Shown piece after piece: positions 49,213 to 57,122 of a DNA stretch of 64,000 nt. Origin of the DNA: Myroides profundi. Its GTDB lineage: Bacteria; Bacteroidota; Bacteroidia; Flavobacteriales; Flavobacteriaceae. The stretch spans positions 3,534,001 through 3,598,000 of the forward strand of contig NZ_CP010817.1 of the NCBI RefSeq assembly GCF_000833025.1. The letters run 5' to 3'. Both the position numbers and the translations under genes were made by a program. Below the pieces are notes generated by a model that made no database searches, was not told the origin of the DNA, and saw nothing but the letters and a program-made list of their open reading frames with translations. The first letter of the stretch is position 1, and each line of letters starts with the position of its first letter.

Positions 49213-49270
49213 GATTTAATAATTTAATCTTAGTTATATAATTAGTGTTCAAATATAATAAAAAAACCTG

Positions 49271-49342
49271 AGCCAATGACGGGATTTGAACCCGTGACCT
49301 CTTCCTTACCAAGGAAGCACTCTACCCCTGAGCTACACCGGC
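49271..49342 (-). tRNA. tRNA-Thr (GGT)
   Basis: A 72-nt tRNA on the minus strand with acceptor GCCGGTG/CATTGGC, anticodon stem CTTCC/GGAAG and loop TTGGTAA (anticodon GGT). It is the third and last of the tRNAs upstream of tuf. Confidence 0.97.
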
Positions 49343-49362
49343 TTGATGCTTCTTATTCTCTG

Positions 49363-49443
49363 TGGGGAGAGCAGGATTCGAACCTGCGAAGGTTTCCCAA
49401 CGGATTTACAGTCCGTCCTCGTTGGCCGCTTGAGTATCTCCCC
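49363..49443 (-). tRNA. tRNA-Tyr (GTA)
   Basis: An 81-nt class II tRNA with a long variable arm, acceptor GGGGAGA/TCTCCCC, anticodon stem ACGGA/TCCGT and loop CTGTAAA (anticodon GTA). It lies 20 bp upstream of tRNA-Thr (GGT). Confidence 0.97.
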
Positions 49444-49473
49444 TCAAACTATGTTTGATATTACTTTTCTTTG

Positions 49474-49547
49474 AGCCGATGGAGGGACTCGAACCCACGA
49501 CCTGCTGATTACAAATCAGCTGCTCTAGCCAGCTGAGCTACACCGGC
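49474..49547 (-). tRNA. tRNA-Thr (TGT)
   Basis: A 74-nt tRNA with acceptor GCCGGTG/CATCGGC, anticodon stem GCTGA/TCAGC and loop TTTGTAA (anticodon TGT). It is the first tRNA after the hpf terminator. Confidence 0.97.
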
Positions 49548-49561
49548 AAATGACTCAATAG

Positions 49562-49588
49562 AAAAAGTCCGCTATTTCTAACGGACTG
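49562..49588 (-). terminator. Intrinsic terminator of xerC-hpf
   Basis: AGTCCG (49566-49571) pairs with CGGACT (49582-49587); on the minus strand a T-run follows. It separates hpf from the tRNA-tuf unit. Confidence 0.85.
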
Positions 49589-49640
49589 CAAATGTATATA
49601 TTTTATTGATTAAAAAAAACAATTTACTTATTTTTTTAAA

Positions 49641-49940
49641 TTAATGAGCTTTGATTTTCTCTTTATGTTTTACCACTAATCGCTCTAGTGCATCTGCTCC
49701 AGCATCCACACCTTCTTCGAAAGTCTTACACGTTTTTTTAACAATCATCTCGTCACCCGGAACCAATACTTTTATTTCTGTAATCTTATTTTCTTTTTCA
49801 TTTGTGTTCTCTAATTTAAAAAAAACATCTACTGAAACTATCTTATCATAATACTTTTCGATTTTTGACAAACGCTCGTTTGCAAAATCTACCAACTTAC
49901 GTTCCACATTGAAATTAATAGCTTGAATGTTTACTTTCAT
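49641..49940 (-). CDS. hpf: Ribosome hibernation promoting factor, short form
   Basis: A 99-residue member of the HPF/YfiA family (KVNIQAINFNVERKLVDFANERLSKIEKYY). It binds the 30S A/P region and inactivates ribosomes in slow growth. The long-form C-terminal dimerisation domain is missing, so this is the short form. It lies 19 bp after xerC and is followed by a terminator. Confidence 0.93.
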   Translation of the reverse strand: MKVNIQAINFNVERKLVDFANERLSKIEKYYDKIVSVDVFFKLENTNEKENKITEIKVLVPGDEMIVKKTCKTFEEGVDAGADALERLVVKHKEKIKAH

Positions 49941-49959
49941 AATTAACGGTTTTAAAAGG

Positions 49960-50862
49960 TTATTTTTCTTTATTCTTCCCTCTTGGATGCGAACTTTGAT
50001 ACACTTTCTTCAACTCACTTAGATTGATCTGTGCATATCCTTGTGTTGTTGATAAGCTTTCATGTCCCATTAATTCTTTGATTGAATTAATATCCGCTCC
50101 TCCCTCTAAAAGGTGCGTAGCAAAAGAGTGACGCAACATATGAGGACTTTTCTTCTCCTTCGTTGTTGCATTACTAAAGTATGAATTTATTACTCGATAA
50201 ACAAACATTTCATCAACTTTCTTACCAGATTCTGTTACCAAAAGTGTCTTAATCCCCTTCACAGAACTCAGCACAACACCTCTAGAATCAAGATAACTTC
50301 TCAGTAACACCTCTACACTACCTAGCAAAGGCACTATACGCTCCTTAGATCCTTTACCCGAGACACGTACTTGATGCAAATAAAAATCAATATCTTCTAC
50401 TTCTAAAGCCACTAACTCTGCTCTACGAAGCCCAAGACAATACAACATCTCCACAATCAGCAAATCTCTCAGAGAATTAAAATCCTCCTTACCTTCAAAC
50501 ATCGCTCGCACTGCATCAATCTCTTTTATAGAAAAAGGTAATTGTAACTTCTTTTCCACTTTTAAAGATCGATGTAAGTAAAGTGGATTAGTCTCCACCT
50601 CACCTATCTTCAACAAGAACTTATAAAAAGAACTCAGCGCACTAGCCTTTCTATTTATAGACCGATTAGTCAACCCCTCTTCAGATAACTTCACTATCCA
50701 GAGGCGCACACCGTCATATCCCGCCTTTAGATAATCTAATGACAGCTGCTCTAAGAAAGAAACATAATCTCCAATATCGTTCTGATAAGCTAAAACTGTC
50801 TTGTCAGAATACTTTCTTTCTTTCTGTATATACTCAATAAACTTTTCTAAATTTTCAAACAT
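49960..50862 (-). CDS. xerC: Tyrosine recombinase XerC/XerD
   Basis: A 300-residue site-specific recombinase. The N-terminal SAM-like DNA-binding domain spans about 1-85. Catalytic residues are R146 (GLRRAEL), K170 (SGKGSKER), H241 and R244 (HMLRHSF), H267 (MGHES) and Y276 (STTQGYAQ). It would resolve chromosome dimers at dif together with a second Xer protein, or alone. I cannot distinguish XerC from XerD. Its ATG lies immediately after the T-run of the rpsU terminator, so it depends on read-through or on a promoter inside the hairpin. Confidence 0.9.
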   Translation of the reverse strand: MFENLEKFIEYIQKERKYSDKTVLAYQNDIGDYVSFLEQLSLDYLKAGYDGVRLWIVKLSEEGLTNRSINRKASALSSFYKFLLKIGEVETNPLYLHRSLKVEKKLQLPFSIKEIDAVRAMFEGKEDFNSLRDLLIVEMLYCLGLRRAELVALEVEDIDFYLHQVRVSGKGSKERIVPLLGSVEVLLRSYLDSRGVVLSSVKGIKTLLVTESGKKVDEMFVYRVINSYFSNATTKEKKSPHMLRHSFATHLLEGGADINSIKELMGHESLSTTQGYAQINLSELKKVYQSSHPRGKNKEK

Positions 50863-50905
50863 AAAAAAACCGTTGCAACAAAGTTAATACTTTATTACAA
50901 CGGTT
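50863..50905 (-). terminator. rpsU terminator overlapping the xerC promoter region
   Basis: AACCGTTG (50868-50875) pairs with CAACGGTT (50898-50905), with further pairing inside, and a T-run ends one base before the xerC ATG. TAACTTTG, a good -7 box, lies inside the hairpin at 50886-50879 on the minus strand. Confidence 0.8.
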
Positions 50906-50927
50906 ATTTTTTAATATTCAATACTTA

Positions 50928-51122
50928 TTAGATTTCTACTGAATCTCTCAAGTGTTGAACGTATGCAGCTTTTTGCATTTTGTCTCTTTTAAGTACAGAC
51001 GGTTTTAAGAATGCCTGACGAGATCTTAACTGACGTAAAGTTCCTGTTCTGTCAAATTTTCTTTTGTAGCGCTTAAGTGCTCTATCGATATTTTCTCCGT
51101 CTTTAATTGGAATGATTAACAT
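50928..51122 (-). CDS. rpsU: Ribosomal protein bS21
   Basis: A 64-residue protein of the 30S platform, starting MLIIPIKDGENIDRALKRYK. The ATG at 51122 is chosen over a GTG four codons upstream because it gives the standard N-terminus and suits the Shine-Dalgarno. In Flavobacterium johnsoniae bS21 helps cover the anti-Shine-Dalgarno, which explains weak SD use in this phylum, and ribosomes lacking bS21 favour mRNAs with strong SDs. The gene has its own promoter, a 5' leader with a strong SD and a terminator before xerC. Confidence 0.97.
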   Translation of the reverse strand: MLIIPIKDGENIDRALKRYKRKFDRTGTLRQLRSRQAFLKPSVLKRDKMQKAAYVQHLRDSVEI

Positions 51123-51131
51123 GTTTTCATA

Positions 51132-51139
51132 CACCTCCT
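51132..51139 (-). promoter_or_regulatory. Strong Shine-Dalgarno of rpsU
   Basis: AGGAGGTG lies 9-10 nt before the rpsU ATG and complements the 3' end of 16S rRNA perfectly. Such a site is unusual in Bacteroidota and points to autoregulation by ribosomes that lack bS21. Confidence 0.9.
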
Positions 51140-51152
51140 CTCATTAGTGGTG

Positions 51153-51182
51153 CAAAAGTAAAACTTTTTTTATTCATCACAA
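51153..51182 (-). promoter_or_regulatory. rpsU promoter
   Basis: TTG at 51182-51180 and TACTTTTG at 51160-51153 with a 19-bp spacer match the flavobacterial consensus TTG-N17-23-TAnnTTTG. Transcription would begin near 51146, giving a leader of about 25 nt that contains the Shine-Dalgarno. Confidence 0.8.
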
Positions 51183-51472
51183 TAAAAAAACAACTTTTTT
51201 TAAAAAACATATTCTTAAAGACAAATACTTATCATTTATCTAAGAAATATATATAGAAAACTAACAGCAAAAGACACAAGTATAAAGATTCTTGGAGCCA
51301 CTTACCTAATTATTACCTACTCCTCGAGGTTGCCCTCTAAAAAACAACAATTTCAACAGCAGCATATCAAAAATTCTATACGAATATTTAAGATTACATT
51401 GTTTCTTATACTATATACTAAAGCATTAGCACATAAAAAAAGTTGACCAAACAACCAACTTCTATACACTTA
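51183..51472. other. Intergenic region upstream of rpsU
   Basis: About 290 bp with no gene. It ends at the terminator of the 51473 gene at 51436-51462. The rest is AT-rich. Confidence 0.5.
51436..51462 (-). terminator. Intrinsic terminator of the 51473-52303 pair
   Basis: AAGTTG (51441-51446) pairs with CAACTT (51457-51462) and a T-run follows on the minus strand, 11 bp after the stop codon. Confidence 0.75.
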
Positions 51473-51838
51473 CTATCTTACTAAAAGCAAACCTATTCCT
51501 AAAGCTAAAGATGCTAAACACAGTGTGAAGAACAAGTATTTAAAATAACCTTTAATCCCTTCTATCGCATACTTTAACCCTTCTCCATCTTGATTTCTAA
51601 TGGCTGACTTTAAGCCTATACTATAGTTTAACATTCCGATTACAGAAACTAATTGAAGAAAAAACAAAATGGCTAAAGTGAAAACGACTATCATCTTATC
51701 TGAATATGCTATCCCAAACATAATCACTAATAAGACACTTAACATCAAATTACACACAGCTATAAACGCTCCCCATCTACCTATACTTCTCAAATATGAC
51801 TGTATCTTTTGAGTAAACACAAATTCTTTTGTCATCAT
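51473..51838 (-). CDS. DUF5362-like membrane protein
   Basis: A 121-residue protein with three hydrophobic helices (about 23-44, 50-70 and 97-118). The stretch LKSAIRNQDGEGLKYAIEGIKGYFKYL between helices 2 and 3 resembles the DUF5362 family of Bacteroidota, where a pattern of Asn/Asp-rich turn and basic helix is common. The function is unknown. It is 9 bp downstream of a larger protein with the same pattern, so the two are probably distant paralogues and partners. Confidence 0.6.
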   Translation of the reverse strand: MMTKEFVFTQKIQSYLRSIGRWGAFIAVCNLMLSVLLVIMFGIAYSDKMIVVFTLAILFFLQLVSVIGMLNYSIGLKSAIRNQDGEGLKYAIEGIKGYFKYLFFTLCLASLALGIGLLLVR

Positions 51839-51847
51839 TCAATCAAA

Positions 51848-52303
51848 TTAAGGTAAGTCAATTGTCACTACTGAATAAGCAATCCAGCCGATAAAAGAGG
51901 ATACTAACAGCATAATAAATATCCCCATAATCCTCATACTCCAGCTCACGCTCATTAATCCATTCTCTAATAACTCCACATTATTCACATCCACAGCTTT
52001 TCTCAATTTCTCACTACTATTCATCAGATGTACATTAATCAAAAAGAAAATCACACAGCCCCCTGTTAATATTAAACAGGTATCTTCTGTCATTAGTCGA
52101 TCATCTAACGTAGGGTTATCAAACATTGGAGATTTTACCTTATACATCATATAGTATAATGTATATCCTACTCCTCCTAAAGAAAGTAACATCGTCACAT
52201 AACTTACCCGATTCATATAAGTTCCTAATAGTCCTAAACCACTATGCATAGAAGTAAGTACTTTTATATTACTCTCTGTGATTTGTTCGTAACCTTCATT
52301 CAT
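51848..52303 (-). CDS. Membrane protein, likely paralogue of the 51473 product
   Basis: A 151-residue protein with three hydrophobic helices (about 34-54, 76-94 and 123-145). Between helices 2 and 3 it has LMNSSEKLRKAVDVNNVELLENGLMSV, parallel in spacing to the same region of the next gene. The N-terminus is a hydrophilic extension. I do not recognise a named family. The pair lies downstream of the LytTR two-component genes but is separated from them by 74 bp. Confidence 0.55.
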   Translation of the reverse strand: MNEGYEQITESNIKVLTSMHSGLGLLGTYMNRVSYVTMLLSLGGVGYTLYYMMYKVKSPMFDNPTLDDRLMTEDTCLILTGGCVIFFLINVHLMNSSEKLRKAVDVNNVELLENGLMSVSWSMRIMGIFIMLLVSSFIGWIAYSVVTIDLP

Positions 52304-52377
52304 TAATAATACCCCTTATTTATACTTACCAAATTACTAAATAAATCTAGGACTACTATTATCCTTTTTACTTCTAA

Positions 52378-53121
52378 CTAATTCTCCGCTAACCAACTCT
52401 TAAATTCCCCCACTCTTTCTCTACTCACAATCACCTCATCTGTATAATTCTTCATCGTTAGTTTTAATCGAGAAGTAGACAGTTGTACGATCTGTTCTAT
52501 ATAATCGATACACACTACTTGAGATCTATTCACTCGAAAGAACTTCTCTGGGTTAACCATTTTAATAGCTGCTTCTATAGAACCTTCTTCTAACAAATGA
52601 ATCTTACCTTCCACTGTCGAGATATACACTCCCCTATCCTCTCTGTAAAAACATACTACCTCATCTACCAACACCACCTTTATCTGCATCCCCACTTTTA
52701 TCATCAGCCGTTTTGCATAACTATTCCCACCCATACTTTGCCTAAGACTTTCCACAGTCTGTGTTGTACTGCGTTGTTGTGCCTTGTATTTATTAATAGC
52801 ACTTAATAATTCTGTTAGCTCTATGGGTTTTAGTAGATAATCAATGCTGTTTAGTTTAAATGCCTTAATCGCATAGTGATCAAAACTTGTGACAAAGATG
52901 ATAGCACTCTTAATCTCTACTTGTTCAAATATCTCTAAGGACAGCCCATCTGCTAACTGTATATCAGCAAATATCAGATCTGGGTGCTCATGCTGGACAA
53001 ACCAAGGGATAGCCTCACTTACAGAATACAGCGTATGCTGTACTTCTAACCCAAGTTTTTCTAATTCTCTACTTAACAGCCTTGCTGCAGGTTTCTCGTC
53101 TTCTATAATTACTATTTTCAT
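52378..53121 (-). CDS. LytTR-family response regulator
   Basis: A 247-residue regulator. The receiver domain (1-120) has the acidic pocket EDE, phosphorylation site D53 (FADIQLADG) and the lysine in YLLKPIEL. The C-terminal LytTR domain (about 145-245) binds DNA, with FYREDRGVYISTVEGK and PEKFFRVNRSQVVCIDYIE as typical segments. LytTR proteins bind direct repeats about 21 bp apart. It overlaps the histidine kinase gene by 1 bp. Two promoters upstream, of the receptor and of the TPR-like gene, share a repeat motif that could be its operator. Confidence 0.95.
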   Translation of the reverse strand: MKIVIIEDEKPAARLLSRELEKLGLEVQHTLYSVSEAIPWFVQHEHPDLIFADIQLADGLSLEIFEQVEIKSAIIFVTSFDHYAIKAFKLNSIDYLLKPIELTELLSAINKYKAQQRSTTQTVESLRQSMGGNSYAKRLMIKVGMQIKVVLVDEVVCFYREDRGVYISTVEGKIHLLEEGSIEAAIKMVNPEKFFRVNRSQVVCIDYIEQIVQLSTSRLKLTMKNYTDEVIVSRERVGEFKSWLAEN

Positions 53122-54212
53122 CAGCTGTCTTTTCTAACTAAAGGTATTCTAACACTAAAACTATCTTCTAAATCTTTTATCACAATATCTTGTTGGAACA
53201 ACAACAGACTTCGCTTAGACAAATTCTGAAGTCCTAATCCTGTTGAATCTACTTGTTTAGGCTTTGCACATCTTTCATTCCACAGCACTAAACCATCATC
53301 TTCTATAACTAGCATTACTTTTATTTTCCCATCAGAAGGAATTATATTGTGTTTTACCACATTCTCTATCAAAATTTGTAGGCATAGTGTAGGTACTTGT
53401 GTAGCGTTATAGTGCATCACCTCATCACTAACTCTGAAATCAATAGCATTATCATAACGTACATTGAGTAGATAGATATAGTCCCTTATAAAAACCACCT
53501 CATCAGATAGAGCACATGAGGTATTGTCCAGCCGTTCTAATACATATCTATAAATCTTAGAGAACGAGCGTGCGAACTGTTCTGCCTTGACAGGATCTTC
53601 TTGTATCGTACTTATCAGCACATTCATATTGTTAAATAAGAAGTGCGGTGATAGCTGTTCTTTCATACTCTCTATCTGACTCTTCTGTAACTCTATCTCT
53701 ATTTCCTTATTCTTCAACTCTAACAATCTTAACTGATCATTATAAGCAAAGACAAATACAACAAGTAAAATAAATACACTAATCAACACAATGGCTAAGA
53801 AGTTACCAAAACGCATATGGTCTCCATTGTAAAAGTCTTTAAACGATAGTCCATAAAAAATATTGAGCATGATGGCTAAGAACAAATAATAGGCAACAAC
53901 AGAAGTTATTATTCCATTTATAAAGAACACTATATTGCGAACCTTCTTACTCAGTTGTCCTTTGATCTTTTTCTCATGCTTCTCTATCCTCCAACAAACT
54001 AAAGTACTTGTGATAAAATTTGACAGATAGATCAGTACTGATAATACAAACGAGAAGAATGTAGATTTTTGAAAACGAGCATTGCCAAACAACTCAAAAA
54101 AACTCATCCCTTTATCCTGAAAGGAAAAGTAAGATATCATTAAACTTAAAATCACTCCAAAGCTTGTAGCCAATAGAATATGTCGACGCCAATTAACAAC
54201 CATAGTTCTCAT
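53121..54212 (-). CDS. Sensor histidine kinase, LytS/YehU type
   Basis: A 363-residue kinase with four N-terminal hydrophobic segments (about 12-30, 52-72, 92-118 and 138-156), a coiled coil at about 160-185, and a His_kinase domain. The phosphorylated histidine is H190 in QLSPHFLFNN. The ATP site is seen in LIENVVKHN and TGLGLQNLSKR. It has no periplasmic sensor domain, so it probably detects a membrane or partner signal. It is the third gene of the receptor/TPR/HK/RR group. Confidence 0.93.
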   Translation of the reverse strand: MRTMVVNWRRHILLATSFGVILSLMISYFSFQDKGMSFFELFGNARFQKSTFFSFVLSVLIYLSNFITSTLVCWRIEKHEKKIKGQLSKKVRNIVFFINGIITSVVAYYLFLAIMLNIFYGLSFKDFYNGDHMRFGNFLAIVLISVFILLVVFVFAYNDQLRLLELKNKEIEIELQKSQIESMKEQLSPHFLFNNMNVLISTIQEDPVKAEQFARSFSKIYRYVLERLDNTSCALSDEVVFIRDYIYLLNVRYDNAIDFRVSDEVMHYNATQVPTLCLQILIENVVKHNIIPSDGKIKVMLVIEDDGLVLWNERCAKPKQVDSTGLGLQNLSKRSLLLFQQDIVIKDLEDSFSVRIPLVRKDS

Positions 54213-54248
54213 GTATAAAAATCTAAATTACAACAAAGACAGTAACAA

Positions 54249-54869
54249 TTATTTCCCTTTACACAATTCTTGTGTTTTTAATGCCCAATCTTTCCCCCAT
54301 GATGGATAGAATGGCACATCACTCTTCTGTTTATCAAATAGCTCTATCGACTTCTCTAACATCTTACAATAATAAGGCATGTCTACTTTCATAAACTTAG
54401 CACTATTAATCTGAAAACTTGCTACAGAATACACTGCTCTCGGATTAGTAGGATCTAACTCTATCGCCTTATCATACGCTCTATTAATAATTGGAGTCTG
54501 TACCATTCCTTTATTCATCGGATCAGTAATCAACTCTAGTGTTTCATTCATTCCCTTCAATACATACCACTCACTTCCTCCCTTTTCTAACCATTGGTCT
54601 ATTAGTACACGGTTAGCTACTACGATATCTTCTATATTATCAGCCTGTGAATTACCAAACCCTTCTGTGATACTGATAAACACCTTATAGTACACTGGTA
54701 TCCAATTCTCTTTATCAGACATCGCTATACGGTCTAGCATAGCCACTGCTTCTTTCGATTGTCCGCTTTGCCATTGTTGCATCGCTTTTTGCATTCCTAC
54801 CTCGTATTTAGATTGTCCGAAACTAAATACACTAAATACACCAAATAATAAAATCAATAACTTTTTCAT
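54249..54869 (-). CDS. Exported TPR-like protein
   Basis: A 206-residue protein with a signal peptide (MKKLLILLFGVFSVFSFG). The mature part looks like TPR helices, with YEVGMQKAMQQWQSGQSKEAVAML and INRAYDKAIELDPTNPRAVY. It may act in the periplasm. It starts the TPR-HK-RR operon: the gap to the kinase is 36 bp. Its promoter carries the same operator-like motif as the receptor gene, at the same distance from the start. Role unknown; a periplasmic input to the kinase is plausible inference. Confidence 0.8.
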   Translation of the reverse strand: MKKLLILLFGVFSVFSFGQSKYEVGMQKAMQQWQSGQSKEAVAMLDRIAMSDKENWIPVYYKVFISITEGFGNSQADNIEDIVVANRVLIDQWLEKGGSEWYVLKGMNETLELITDPMNKGMVQTPIINRAYDKAIELDPTNPRAVYSVASFQINSAKFMKVDMPYYCKMLEKSIELFDKQKSDVPFYPSWGKDWALKTQELCKGK

Positions 54870-54893
54870 CTTTCTAATTATTTAATTACACAA

Positions 54894-54942
54894 CAAATCT
54901 ACGCTGACTATCAAACCTTAAAAAAACGAACTGCGCGAACTG
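54894..54942 (-). promoter_or_regulatory. Operator-like motif and -7 box of the TPR-HK-RR operon
   Basis: On the minus strand CAGTTCGCGCAGTTCG then TTTTTT (54942-54921) lies 19 bp before a TAGATTTG -7 box (54901-54894). No TTG -33 element is seen, so the motif takes its place. The identical arrangement occurs upstream of the receptor gene. Confidence 0.7.
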
Positions 54943-54965
54943 TTGTTTCTAATGTTTAAGTTGTT

Positions 54966-57098
54966 TTACAAATTCTCTAATTGGTTCTTCTTTTTATCCG
55001 CACTTATTGTCCACATAAACCCTACATATATAAATCGCTTCGCAGAGACATTCGTGATATCAGGTTGTCCCCCACGCTGATTAAACTGATAAGCATATAC
55101 AGGGTTTCTACCTAACAAATTATCTACTGATAAGTACACTATCTTTTGCCCACTGAATAGATAAGCCCAGCTCATACTGACATTGTGTATGGGACTACTC
55201 TCATAAGTAGCTTTATTAGTTGTATTCATATCATGGAAGTGACGTGGACTACTGTAGTTATACGTCATACTCACCTGAGACTTCCATTGCTCTATCCAGT
55301 ACTTCGTCACCACAGAGAAATTGTGCTTCACTACATAAGACGGCTGTATCCATTCGTTCCAATACATCTCTTTGCGTTGAGAGTCTATATAAGTATAGGT
55401 TACCCAATAGCTAAAATTCTTAAACGTGATATTATCTTTCCAAAACAAATCAAATCCCTTTGCATATCCTTCTCCTAACTGAGCATACTCACTTGGCTTA
55501 CCCAATGGAGTTAAGAGCAACTTACTATAATCTTTATAGAACATCTCTGCTCTCAATAGACGTTTTCTAAACTCATAAGTATAGTTCAGTATATAATGAT
55601 TAGCCTGCATCCAGTCTTCTTGTTTCACAGCTAATGACTGCTCTAAGTTCATAGCCTGATTAAACACCCCATACGAGAAAGACATTTGATGCTTAGGAGT
55701 CATCTGGTAAGTCAACATCGCACGTGGCTCTACTGTCCAATCTGCTATCGCTGAATACTTACTCGTTCTCACTCCTGCTCTCAATGACAAGTCTGATGTT
55801 ATTTTCCAATTGTTCTCAAAAAACAGTGCCCATCTATTCGCATCCGTACCTAAGTCTTCTGCTCTACTTCCTTTACTTCTCGTCAAATCTAATTTAGAAG
55901 CCTGCACATCTACCCCAACAAAAGACTGAAACTGCCCATTCCACTGATAAGACAACTTCACCTTCTGATTCACATCCCAACTAACCTTCTTTAAGCTCAA
56001 ATCATTGCTATCTCCCGTATAATCCATATACCCTAACCCTGTACCGATATCTAATCTCATATAAGAAGTAAGCTTCTTAAAGAACACACTATTCATATAC
56101 ACATTACTTGACTTAAAACCTAGTGTATCTACTCGATTACTTGGTTGTATCTCTTGCTCATACTTAATCGTAGAGAAGTCTACAGCGGTATATAGTTTAT
56201 ATCCTCCGTCCTTAATCTCGCGCTTATACATCATCTCTCCAGAAGCTGTAGAGAAAGGCTTTTTAGTATTATATCGCTGTTTTACCACTGCAGTATAAGC
56301 TCCTAAGTTTAGATAGTTTAGACTATATGACAGCGAGTTTTTGCCCCATTGATGTGTCTGTGCGAAGCTCCCTCCTACAGTAGAGATAGAGTAATCTCTA
56401 CGTGAAGGATCTATCTCATCCGATGTATCTAACTGCAATACTCCTGATAACGCATCTCCAAACTCTGCGCTATATCCTCCTGCTGAGAAAGACATTCCTT
56501 TAAACAGAAACGGATTAAACTTAGAACGCACAGGTACATTACCCACAGAAGCCGTATAAGGCTGAAACACTCTTACACCATTGACGAATATACCACTCTC
56601 CTCCGCTCTACCTCCGCGTATCAGTAGTCGTCCATCCTCTCCATTCGTCTGCGCACCAGGCATCGTACTTAGTACTCCCATAATATTACCTGGACTCCCT
56701 GCAGTACTCACTACATCCATCGCATTTAGTCCTATACTCTCTGCGCGTCCTCTCTTATTCTTGCTATTCGTTGTAATAAGTATCTCTCCCATCACCTCAT
56801 CTTGTCCACTTAACACAAAATGTTCATTATAATTCTCCTTTGTATTGATCTCTACATCAAGATTTCCATACTGAGGGTGCATGAACTTCAGCACTCCACT
56901 CACTACTGTATCTGTAACTATAAAACTAAAATACCCTTTCGTATCGGTCAATGCTCCTTCAAAGCTATCTTCAAGGTACACATTCACATTCTCGATTGGT
57001 TTATTCTTATCGTTTACCACTGTACCCGATAGCTGAATCTGTTGTGCCTGTACAGCACCTACACATAAGGTTAATAACAAACATAGTAGTGTTCTCAT
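54966..57098 (-). CDS. TonB-dependent outer-membrane receptor
   Basis: A 710-residue outer-membrane receptor. The signal peptide (ends VGAVQAQ) is followed by a carboxypeptidase-regulatory-like domain at about 20-95 (LSGTVVNDKNKPIENVNVYLE), a plug with GRLLIRGGRAEESGIFVNGV, and a barrel. It differs from the SusC type: it is shorter and has no SusD partner. It probably imports a small ligand, perhaps a siderophore, peptide or vitamin. It lies upstream of the TPR-HK-RR operon and shares its operator-like motif, so the two-component system probably controls it or responds to it. Confidence 0.92.
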   Translation of the reverse strand: MRTLLCLLLTLCVGAVQAQQIQLSGTVVNDKNKPIENVNVYLEDSFEGALTDTKGYFSFIVTDTVVSGVLKFMHPQYGNLDVEINTKENYNEHFVLSGQDEVMGEILITTNSKNKRGRAESIGLNAMDVVSTAGSPGNIMGVLSTMPGAQTNGEDGRLLIRGGRAEESGIFVNGVRVFQPYTASVGNVPVRSKFNPFLFKGMSFSAGGYSAEFGDALSGVLQLDTSDEIDPSRRDYSISTVGGSFAQTHQWGKNSLSYSLNYLNLGAYTAVVKQRYNTKKPFSTASGEMMYKREIKDGGYKLYTAVDFSTIKYEQEIQPSNRVDTLGFKSSNVYMNSVFFKKLTSYMRLDIGTGLGYMDYTGDSNDLSLKKVSWDVNQKVKLSYQWNGQFQSFVGVDVQASKLDLTRSKGSRAEDLGTDANRWALFFENNWKITSDLSLRAGVRTSKYSAIADWTVEPRAMLTYQMTPKHQMSFSYGVFNQAMNLEQSLAVKQEDWMQANHYILNYTYEFRKRLLRAEMFYKDYSKLLLTPLGKPSEYAQLGEGYAKGFDLFWKDNITFKNFSYWVTYTYIDSQRKEMYWNEWIQPSYVVKHNFSVVTKYWIEQWKSQVSMTYNYSSPRHFHDMNTTNKATYESSPIHNVSMSWAYLFSGQKIVYLSVDNLLGRNPVYAYQFNQRGGQPDITNVSAKRFIYVGFMWTISADKKKNQLENL

Positions 57099-57122
57099 CT
57101 TTCTTCTTGATTAATTCTATCA

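Noticed and set aside
49276-49458. A short plus-strand frame that resembles annotated 'hypothetical proteins'
   Set aside because: It is antisense to tRNA-Thr and tRNA-Tyr; such translated tRNA sequence is a known annotation artefact.
49566-49587. A third AGTCCG/CGGACT copy of the composite repeat
   Set aside because: Only the hairpin arms match; there are no 11-bp units, and a T-run on the minus strand makes it the xerC-hpf terminator.
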